Source of the DNA: Methanomicrobiales archaeon
Lineage (GTDB): Archaea; Halobacteriota; Methanomicrobia; Methanomicrobiales; Methanospirillaceae
Direction: 5' to 3'
Length of the DNA: 11,041 nucleotides
NCBI GenBank assembly: GCA_012520015.1
Contig: JAAYPD010000054.1
Location: 1-11,041 of the forward strand
This document shows positions 6,011 to 11,041 of the stretch, piece after piece. Position 1 is the first letter of the stretch; every line of letters begins with the position of its first letter. Below the pieces are notes generated by a model that made no database searches, was not told the origin of the DNA, and saw nothing but the letters and a program-made list of their open reading frames with translations. Position numbers and translations under genes: made by a program.

Positions 6011-6659
6011 CTTCTCCCCTTCCCTGATGACAGAGAAATTTTTTCGTGAATGTCCAGTCCAGAAAGAGGGCAAGCATGGTTACATAGTAGATGTTACGTG
6101 TCAATGGAATGTCAATTAAGGATAACATGATCCCGATTACTGCTGAAACCGGCACATAAAACATTTTTCTTGAGATGCATGAGATTTTTTGAGAACATAT
6201 CTCTTTACCCGTCAGGCCGGGAGTATGAATGCCATGTAACCATTCAAAGATTAGAAAGATGCCTATAAACAGAATATTGGAATGAAAAAAGATTGATATT
6301 ATGGAATTTCCATTCATGACCTGGTATAAGTGGCTGGAGACTGGGATGAAGATTATAAATATCAATAATCCGAAATGCAGGAAAAGAAATTTCATGTCAA
6401 CTTTTCTTAGTTGATGAAAAATATGAAAGGTTATCGTCCAGAATAATGCAATAATTAAAAATGCGTTGATAAAACTTAAAATGTCAGGAATTTGCATAAG
6501 CCCGAAGGTTCCTATCTCGGTGTCATGCATTATATCGGAAAATGATGGAATCCGGACATTTTTAAATAATAAAAGCAAAGTAAAGACGTAAATTCCATTT
6601 GTCAACCGACCGACATTTGTTTTTGTAACCGGCCCTTCATCACAGGTCCCTGTTGTCAT
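5997..6659 (-). CDS. Divergent TMEM175-like membrane protein (first of pair)
   Basis: A 220-residue membrane protein, clearly a paralogue of the gene it overlaps by 14 bases: both begin M-T-T, then N-G-I-(F/Y)-x-F in helix 1, K-N-x-x-I-P after it, a R-x-V-D stretch, F-I-P-(L/V) in the middle, F-H-(T/S)-N-I-L late, and V-(L/P)-V-(T/S)-A near the end. It is further from the TMEM175 consensus: helix 1 is L-T-N-G-I-Y-V-F-T-L-L-L-L-F, without the A-F-A-M-T-L core. About six membrane segments are expected. ATG 6659 follows an AAGG-type sequence; a frame extending to 6857 adds a Cys/Arg-rich part through intergenic, terminator-proximal DNA and was rejected. A TATA-like gaatataac around 6677-6686 implies its own promoter. 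The pair may form a mixed complex; that is inference. Confidence 0.6.
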   Translation of the reverse strand: MTTGTCDEGPVTKTNVGRLTNGIYVFTLLLLFKNVRIPSFSDIMHDTEIGTFGLMQIPDILSFINAFLIIALFWTITFHIFHQLRKVDMKFLFLHFGLLIFIIFIPVSSHLYQVMNGNSIISIFFHSNILFIGIFLIFEWLHGIHTPGLTGKEICSQKISCISRKMFYVPVSAVIGIMLSLIDIPLTRNIYYVTMLALFLDWTFTKKFLCHQGRGEDDNG

Positions 6660-6795
6660 ATCCTTATGTGTGTATGTTATATTCAAAAGATAATAAAGAT
6701 AAAACAATAAAGAAGAAGATATTGCGGGATCGTGTTCTTTCCCTTGTCGGGTATTTATTGGCTGTTCCCGTATCCAAATCACACACTTTTTCATT

Positions 6796-6824
6796 AATAC
6801 CCTCAAGAATAATTGGAGGGTATT
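6796..6824. repeat. 9-bp inverted repeat with 11-base loop
   Basis: AATACCCTC (6796-6804) pairs perfectly with GAGGGTATT (6816-6824). It is not followed by a clear T run on either strand. It could be a structured 5' leader, an operator or a terminator relic between groEL and the TMEM175-like genes. Confidence 0.45.
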
Positions 6825-7041
6825 CAGCCGGGTACAGCGATGGCTGGTATCAGCCAAAGAAAATGACTGATCATGATCATCCCTACAAGGGGTTATTTAT
6901 TCATCCTGATATGATTACCGATCTTAACCGCGGGTTTTTACATCAGGAATCAGGCGGGGTTTGCGTTCTGAGTATAGCAAAGCACCAGGTCATACATTGA
7001 TAGATATTCCCAATCCATTTAGAGGGGACATGATGATATCT

Positions 7042-7096
7042 GAAAAAATTTAGATCCTGGATTATGAAGGGGGGGATTACCCCAAAAAAATCCAGG
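7042..7096 (-). terminator. Nested-hairpin terminator after groEL
   Basis: Just past the groEL stop, CCTGGATT (7056-7063) pairs with AATCCAGG (7089-7096), and inside that stem GGGG-ATTA-CCCC (7072-7083) forms a second one. On the minus strand the outer stem is followed after seven bases by a T run (7042-7050). This is the best terminator candidate in the window and would isolate groES-groEL from the TMEM175-like genes. Confidence 0.65.
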
Positions 7097-7112
7097 TTTT
7101 TCATGTGAAAGA

Positions 7113-8723
7113 TTAGATAATAATTGCTGCAGATGTCTTATCTTTCTCTTCGTCAAACTCGACGACAACTGCCTCGGTAGTCAGCAGCATTCCTGCAATA
7201 GATGCCGCATTCTGAAGACCAGACCTGACCACCTTTGTCGGGTCAAGAACACCTGCCTGAAGAAGGTCCTCGTAGACATCAGTCTTTGCATTGTAGCCAA
7301 AGGTCTCGCTTGAATTGTTCCTGATGGTGGCGATGACCTCTGCCCCTTCACGACCTGCATTGTCAGCAATCTGCCTGAGTGGTTCTTCAAGGGCACGCTT
7401 TACAATGCTGACACCGATAGCCTGTTCAGGGTTTGTCTTGAGGGAATCAAGGGTTTTTATTGCACGGAACAGCGTAACTCCTCCGCCTGCAACATAACCT
7501 TCCTCAACGGCAGCCTTTGTTGCATTGAGTGCGTCATCAATACGCATCTTCTTCTCCTTGACCTCGGTCTCGGTTGCAGCCCCTGCCTTTATAACCGCTA
7601 CACCACCTGAGAGTTTTGCAAGCCTGCTCTGCAGGGTAGTCTTGTCATACTTCTTCTCAGTGATATTGAGCTGGGACTCGATCAGTTTCTTCCGGCCGTC
7701 GATATCTGACTTTTTACCCTTACCGCCAACGACCGTGGTCTTGTCCTGGTCAACCTTGATGGTCCTTGCCTGTCCAAGCATGTCAAGGGTGATGTCCTCG
7801 ATAGCAATATTGCGTTCCTCGCTGATGACCGTTCCACCGGTAAGGATGGCAATATCCTGGAGAACTTCCTTTCTTACATCACCAAACTCTGGTGCCTTGA
7901 CTGCACAGACCTTGATTGCTCCCCTGATGATGTTCAGGATAAGTGCAGTCTGGGCCTCACCGTCAACATCTTCAGCTATGATGAGAAGTGGCTTTCCTGC
8001 CTGCGCGATCATCTCAAGAACTGGTATCAGGGTCTTAAGGCTTGAGATCTTCCTGTCAGTGATAAGGATATATGGATCTTCAAACTCAACAACACGGCGT
8101 TCCTGGTCGGTTACCATGTAGGGTGATATATAACCGCGGTCAAACTGCATACCTTCCACGTGCTCAAGGCTGGTCTCAAGGGTCTTTGAGTTTTCTACGG
8201 TGATGACACCGTTATAGCCTACCCTGTCCATGGCTTCGGATATGAGATTGCCTATCTCTTCATCATTATTTGCAGAGATGATGGCAATGCGGTTGATGGT
8301 CTCCTTGTCTTTTACCTCGATGCTCTTTGCCTTGATGGCATCAACGGTGGCATCAACTGCCATCATTATTCCTTTTTTAATCTCAATCGGGTTAGCACCG
8401 GCGGTAATATTCTTGATACCCTCGGTAATCATCGCCTGAGTGAGAAGGATGGCGGTTGTGGTTCCGTCCCCGGTGGTGTCCTGGGTTTTTGAGGCCACTT
8501 CTTTAATGAGCTTGGCCCCGACATTCTCGAACTTATCCTTGAGCTCTATCTCCTTTGCAATGGTTACTCCATCATTAGTTACAACCGGACCTCCTGCCTT
8601 GTCAAGGACTACATATCTTCCTTTTGGTCCAAGTGTGATGTTTACAGTATTGGCCACTTTATTAACGCCGTCGAGGAGTGCGTGACGGGCATTTTCATTG
8701 AATTTTAATTGCTTTGCTGACAT
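7113..8723 (-). CDS. groEL: Group I chaperonin GroEL
   Basis: A 536-residue Hsp60 subunit of the cytoplasmic group I chaperonin, which folds proteins in an ATP-driven double ring capped by GroES. Visible hallmarks are T-L-G-P-K-G (30-35), the nucleotide-site N-D-G-V-T-I-A-K, G-D-G-T-T-T-A (85-91, with D86 equivalent to E. coli D87), the apical S-P-Y-M-V-T, and R-I-D-D-A-L-N-A-T-K-A-A-V-E-E-G-Y-V-A-G-G-G holding the catalytic Asp equivalent to D398. It is full length but ends T-S-A-A-I-I-I instead of the bacterial Gly-Gly-Met tail. ATG 8723 was chosen over GTG 8732: AGGTG (8730-8734) sits six bases before the ATG and overlaps the groES stop, so translation is probably coupled. Archaea normally use the group II thermosome; group I genes in some methanogens are thought to have come from bacteria. 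Confidence 0.98.
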   Translation of the reverse strand: MSAKQLKFNENARHALLDGVNKVANTVNITLGPKGRYVVLDKAGGPVVTNDGVTIAKEIELKDKFENVGAKLIKEVASKTQDTTGDGTTTAILLTQAMITEGIKNITAGANPIEIKKGIMMAVDATVDAIKAKSIEVKDKETINRIAIISANNDEEIGNLISEAMDRVGYNGVITVENSKTLETSLEHVEGMQFDRGYISPYMVTDQERRVVEFEDPYILITDRKISSLKTLIPVLEMIAQAGKPLLIIAEDVDGEAQTALILNIIRGAIKVCAVKAPEFGDVRKEVLQDIAILTGGTVISEERNIAIEDITLDMLGQARTIKVDQDKTTVVGGKGKKSDIDGRKKLIESQLNITEKKYDKTTLQSRLAKLSGGVAVIKAGAATETEVKEKKMRIDDALNATKAAVEEGYVAGGGVTLFRAIKTLDSLKTNPEQAIGVSIVKRALEEPLRQIADNAGREGAEVIATIRNNSSETFGYNAKTDVYEDLLQAGVLDPTKVVRSGLQNAASIAGMLLTTEAVVVEFDEEKDKTSAAIII

Positions 8724-8732
8724 GTCTGACAC

Positions 8733-9005
8733 CTAATTCATCTTGGCGATCACGTTCTTAAACTCAACAATAACATAGTCCTCCTTGTCAAGTTCGACCT
8801 CTTCCTGGCTGTATCCGCCATAAAGAATGATGTCCCCTGGTTTGATCGGGAGTTCTTTTCCATCTTCAAATGTTCCGACGGCGATCACTTCTCCCTGTTT
8901 TTTCTTTTCCTTGGCAGAGTCAGGGATGTAAATGCCACCCTTGGTCTTTTCTTCCTGTTTATAAGGTTTAATCAGGACACGGGGTCCGATTGGTGTAATT
9001 GCCAT
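8733..9005 (-). CDS. groES: Co-chaperonin GroES
   Basis: A 90-residue Cpn10, the heptameric lid of GroEL. The family start I-x-P-I-G-P-R-V-L-I-K-P is at residues 3-14, the mobile loop with the GroEL-binding K-G-G-I-Y-I-P at 22-28 (the hydrophobic I-Y-I contact triad is intact), and the C-terminal G-D-I-I-L-Y-G-x-Y and Y-V-I-V-E-F strands are in place. ATG 9005 is preceded by AGAGGAG (9014-9020), eight bases upstream, one of the strongest ribosome-binding sites in the window. Its stop codon touches the groEL ribosome site, so the two form a classic groES-groEL operon. A TATATATAT box at 9058-9066 suits a start near 9037. Confidence 0.97.
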   Translation of the reverse strand: MAITPIGPRVLIKPYKQEEKTKGGIYIPDSAKEKKKQGEVIAVGTFEDGKELPIKPGDIILYGGYSQEEVELDKEDYVIVEFKNVIAKMN

Positions 9006-9057
9006 ACGTTAAACTCCTCTGAATAGTAGTTTGCACATAAGTGTTGATTAAAAATTC

Positions 9058-9066
9058 TATATATAT
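9058..9066 (-). promoter_or_regulatory. TATA box of the groES-groEL operon
   Basis: The TATATATAT run (minus strand within aaaatatatatagaat) is a textbook archaeal TATA box. A start 25-26 bases downstream, near 9037, would give a leader of about 31 bases that contains the AGAGGAG ribosome site. Confidence 0.6.
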
Positions 9067-9099
9067 TTTATCGATAACCTTTGGATCATCTCCATAATA

Positions 9100-9114
9100 T
9101 TGATATGATATCAA
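9100..9114. promoter_or_regulatory. 15-base palindrome between groES and the HTH gene
   Basis: TTGATAT-g-ATATCAA is a perfect palindrome 24 bases before the ATG of the divergent winged-helix gene, overlapping where its TATA box should be. TGTTGAT at 9042-9048, near the predicted groES start, is the reverse complement of ATCAACA at 9110-9116. The layout suits an operator used by the neighbouring regulator on both promoters. Binding is inferred, and the AT-rich half-sites also resemble a TATA element. Confidence 0.45.
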
Positions 9115-9138
9115 CAGTAATCTTATCACATCTCATCC

Positions 9139-9600
9139 ATGCACCAACGACTTATCCTTCATAATCTCCCTCGTCCTACAAGAAAAGAACTTGAAGATGA
9201 GATCTACTGGCTTTGTGACACACTGGGTCTCTCATCTGGCAGGGATATTGACAACCTGTCAACGCAGATTGTTCTGAAAATCCTCCAGCATACTTCTGAT
9301 TATAATGGCATCTCTTCAGATGAACTTGGCTCACTGCTCTCAATTTCACAGGGAAGGGTAAATCATCACCTGAGAAATCTCTCCCGTTCCGGAATGGTTT
9401 ACAGGAACCGGAGGCTGATTCACCTGCGTGGAAGAAGCCTTAAGGATTCAATCAGGGAGATACGCAGGGATGCAGACAGGATATTTGATGAACTTGAGTC
9501 GGTTGCCGGTGAGATTGACGACCTTGTGGGCATATCAGGAGAAAACGAGGCAAAATCCCTGGTAATCAGGACAAAACCCGGGATCATCATTCATAAATAA
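9139..9600 (+). CDS. Winged-helix regulator divergent from groES
   Basis: A 153-residue cytoplasmic DNA-binding protein. Residues 58-83 form a helix-turn-helix (I-S-S-D-E-L-G-S-L-L-S-I-S-Q-G-R-V-N-H-H-L) typical of ArsR/MarR-like winged-helix proteins, and 84-98 form the wing (S-G-M-V-Y-R-N-R-R-L-I-H-L-R-G). An N-terminal part rich in charged helices (P-R-P-T-R-K-E-L-E-D-E-I-Y-W-L-C) precedes it, and a charged, coiled-coil-like helix (about 100-132) follows, a probable dimerisation element. No metal-binding cysteine cluster or ligand domain is seen. It is transcribed away from groES-groEL across a 133-base region with a perfect palindrome, so autoregulation and control of the chaperonin are plausible. 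ATG 9139 has no ribosome site, and the AT-rich run 25-35 bases upstream suggests a leaderless message. The DNA-binding call is firm; the target is inferred. Confidence 0.8.
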   Translation: MHQRLILHNLPRPTRKELEDEIYWLCDTLGLSSGRDIDNLSTQIVLKILQHTSDYNGISSDELGSLLSISQGRVNHHLRNLSRSGMVYRNRRLIHLRGRSLKDSIREIRRDADRIFDELESVAGEIDDLVGISGENEAKSLVIRTKPGIIIHK

Positions 9601-9644
9601 CTCATTTTATATCACTTTCACAGCTGCCAGGTATAAGATCTTTA

Positions 9645-10133
9645 TTACTCCTTGTTATTTTCCTGATTTATCATCTGCGCCAGCTGGTCTCTCATGTTCC
9701 TTGTATGCGTCCCTTCCCAGTACTGACGTTTACAGACCGGACAGTACATCAGCGGAGTATCATCTGGTATTTTGTGACCTGGATCTACGGGAGGGGTTCC
9801 TTCAAGTAATATTGCATTACACCTTGAACACCTTGTCAGTCTTATCTCCGGAGAGATAAGGCCGGCATTATGCAGCTGCCTTATCTGTCCTGCAAGGTCT
9901 GATGATACCAGCCTGACAGCACGGTCTCCTCCCCGCTGGGCAATCTCGGCATCCTGCGTGAGGATATGTCTCTTCTCTCTTCTTGCTATCTCTAAAATAT
10001 CAGTATCTTCCCGTGGATTTCCATCTGGCAGGTCATTGGCATTTCTGCAGTCATATCCCATGAACCTGAGATATTTGCATAGAGATCCTGCCATCCGGTC
10101 GCAAAAAAAGGAGTGTTCCTGTTCCCCTGTCAT
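9645..10133 (-). CDS. Mut7-C RNase-domain protein
   Basis: A 162-residue protein of the Mut7-C/COG1656 family, a PIN-like fold joined to a zinc ribbon and predicted to act as an RNase. The N-terminal F-F-C-D-R-M-A-G-S-L-x-K-Y-L-R-F-M-G-Y-D is diagnostic; acidic residues D12, D45 (E-D-T-D-I-L) and D61 (I-L-T-Q-D-A-E) are likely metal ligands. The ribbon uses C102, C105, C131 and C134 (R-C-S-R-C-N and Y-C-P-V-C), followed by the usual Y-W-E-G-T-H. The chosen ATG 10133 overlaps the stop of the upstream radical SAM gene by four bases (ATGA); a start at 10175 would lie inside that gene. Enzyme activity is inferred from the fold, and the substrate is unknown. Confidence 0.85.
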   Translation of the reverse strand: MTGEQEHSFFCDRMAGSLCKYLRFMGYDCRNANDLPDGNPREDTDILEIARREKRHILTQDAEIAQRGGDRAVRLVSSDLAGQIRQLHNAGLISPEIRLTRCSRCNAILLEGTPPVDPGHKIPDDTPLMYCPVCKRQYWEGTHTRNMRDQLAQMINQENNKE

Positions 10134-11041
10134 ATTCGTGTGATTATACCGGTCTCTTCGCCGCAGTGGGCACATTTGCTCCCGTCAAGGTGTACCGGAC
10201 CAACCGTGTATCCGGATCTGCCAATCAGGAGATTATTGCAGTGCGGGCACCAGGTCTGTTCATATTCATGACCTGGTACATTACCAAGATATGGAAACCG
10301 AAGCCCCCTGTCTTTTGCAAGGCGAAAGGCGCGTTCAAGTGTGCTTACAGGTGTTGCAGGGATCTCCTGCATCTCAAAATCAGGATGAAACCTTGTAAAA
10401 TGAACAGGAGTGTCAGGACCAAGGTTATCCAAAACCCAGGAGATGAGCTGGATTGTCTCATCACGGGAATCGTTCAGGCCAGGTATCATGAGATGCACAA
10501 CTTCTATGTGAAGCCCAAGTTCTTTTGCCCTTATTGTCGTGTCAAGCACCGGCTGAAGCCTGGCCCGACAGACCTTATGGTAAAATTCTTCGGTAAAGGC
10601 TTTGATATCGACCCGCCAGGCATCAAGGTCAGGGGCAAGGTCGGTCAGTGCATCTTCGGTCATGTACCCGTTTGTAACATAAACAGTCTTCAGACCCTGT
10701 TCATGGGCAAGCTTTGCCATATTCTGGGTGTACTCAAACCAGATTGTAGGTTCATTGTACGTCCAGGAAATTGATGAAGCACCTGATGCAATTGCCCTTT
10801 TTACCCCTTCCTCTGGAGAAATGGTCTTTTGCCTTATGCTGTCAAAACTTGCGTGGGAGATATGCCAGTTCTGACAATGGCTGCAGGAGAAGTTGCATCC
10901 GGCTCCTCCAAGAGAGTACGAGAGTGTTCCAGGCAGGAAATGATAAAGAGGCTTTTTCTCAATCGGATCGACCGCTTCAGATGTGACTTTTCCATAGGTC
11001 TCTGCGATGAGCTGACCGCGAATTGATCTCCTGACACCGCA
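10130..11041 (-). CDS. amrS: AmmeMemoRadiSam system radical SAM enzyme, 5' end missing
   Basis: The open frame runs off the right edge, so only the last 303 residues of roughly 330-350 are visible; no start codon for it lies in the window. The visible part begins C-G-V-R, then Y-G-K-V-T-S-x-x-V-D-P-I-E-K-K-P-L-Y-H-F-L-P-G, and the radical SAM cluster motif C-N-F-S-C-S-H-C (visible C49, C53, C56) binding a 4Fe-4S cluster and S-adenosylmethionine. Next come W-T-Y-N-E-P-T and V-T-N-G-Y, and near the C terminus a zinc ribbon with W-C-P-H-C and C-A-H-C. This pattern is that of AmrS, related to pyruvate formate-lyase activase. The AmmeMemoRadiSam set (AMMECR1, Memo, radical SAM) is conserved in archaea, but the reaction is unknown; the AMMECR1 and Memo genes are not in this window. 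It overlaps the Mut7-C gene by four bases. Confidence 0.9.
   Translation of the reverse strand, partial: CGVRRSIRGQLIAETYGKVTSEAVDPIEKKPLYHFLPGTLSYSLGGAGCNFSCSHCQNWHISHASFDSIRQKTISPEEGVKRAIASGASSISWTYNEPTIWFEYTQNMAKLAHEQGLKTVYVTNGYMTEDALTDLAPDLDAWRVDIKAFTEEFYHKVCRARLQPVLDTTIRAKELGLHIEVVHLMIPGLNDSRDETIQLISWVLDNLGPDTPVHFTRFHPDFEMQEIPATPVSTLERAFRLAKDRGLRFPYLGNVPGHEYEQTWCPHCNNLLIGRSGYTVGPVHLDGSKCAHCGEETGIITRI

Larger units (their letters stand above)
6660..7112. other. 453-base intergenic gap between TMEM175-like pair and groEL
   Basis: No well-supported gene lies here. Contents: the TATA-like promoter of the TMEM175-like pair at the left end, a 9-bp hairpin at 6796-6824, a 6-bp stem with four-base loop at 6841-6856 (tggctg/cagcca), a 12-base palindrome tgatcatgatca at 6868-6879, and the groEL terminator at the right end. 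A plus-strand frame (6653-7000) is open, and its last 60 or so codons (G-G-Y-S-A-G-Y-S-D-G-W-Y...) look somewhat protein-like, but it starts inside the neighbouring gene and matches no family I recognise. Confidence 0.5.

Noticed and set aside
6660..6857. N-terminal extension of the first TMEM175-like protein
   Set aside because: The added 66 residues lack similarity to the paralogue, which also begins M-T-T; the internal ATG at 6659 aligns the two starts.
6796..6879. Cluster of inverted repeats as a CRISPR array
   Set aside because: The stems have different sequences, and there are no repeated units with regular spacers and no cas genes.
6653..7000. 115-codon plus-strand ORF
   Set aside because: It starts inside the TMEM175-like gene's 5' end, has no ribosome site and no recognisable domain; kept only as a possible relic in the gap entry.
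7525..8121. 198-codon plus-strand ORF across groEL
   Set aside because: It is antisense to a certain gene and its translation is a Ser/Ile-rich shadow without domains; no ribosome site or promoter.
10166..10774. 202-codon plus-strand ORF across the radical SAM gene
   Set aside because: It is antisense to AmrS, whose radical SAM and zinc-ribbon motifs are clear. The shadow Cys residues do not form a known pattern.

Overview
The window looks like chromosomal DNA of a methanogenic archaeon, most likely of the order Methanomicrobiales and perhaps near Methanospirillum. This rests on gene content and style: a multi-PAS soluble histidine kinase, an AN1-type zinc-finger protein with a membrane tail, a Mut7-C RNase-domain protein, an AmmeMemoRadiSam radical SAM enzyme, TMEM175-like proteins, AT-rich TATA-type promoters with short or absent leaders, and a group I GroES-GroEL operon (known in some mesophilic methanogens). 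The genus is inference; no rRNA or methanogenesis gene is present. No CRISPR array, tRNA, rRNA or insertion sequence was found.

Layout. The left edge (1-136) is a large fold-back: 47 bases repeat perfectly in inverted orientation around a 42-base spacer, so the 5' end of the first gene is uncertain. From 76 to 4018 four genes lie on the plus strand: a PAS-PAS-PAS histidine kinase, a small pyridoxamine-phosphate-oxidase-like flavoprotein, a SufC-type ATPase without a SufB partner, and a DraG-type ADP-ribosylglycohydrolase. A convergent AN1 zinc-finger/membrane-tail protein follows (4040-4324, minus), then a small plus-strand protein made of three 13-residue repeats (4613-4843).

From 4844 to 5368 no intact gene is visible. 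It holds decayed coding pieces: the C-terminal end of an ABC-transporter ATPase, an unidentified C-terminal fragment, and a two-helix membrane microprotein split by one extra base. Next come two overlapping minus-strand paralogues resembling TMEM175/DUF1211 channels (5369-6659), then a 453-base gap with a terminator, and then groES-groEL (minus). A winged-helix regulator (9139-9600) is transcribed away from groES; the shared 133-base promoter region carries a perfect 15-base palindrome, making it a candidate chaperonin regulator. The right end holds a minus-strand pair joined by an ATGA overlap: an AmrS radical SAM enzyme (5' end cut by the window edge) and a Mut7-C RNase-domain protein.

The most interesting leads are the divergent regulator and palindrome next to groES-groEL, the tandem TMEM175-like pair whose signature FSD motif is altered in both copies, the orphan sufC beside an ADP-ribosylglycohydrolase, and the AmrS/Mut7-C coupling. 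None of these proves a new system by itself.
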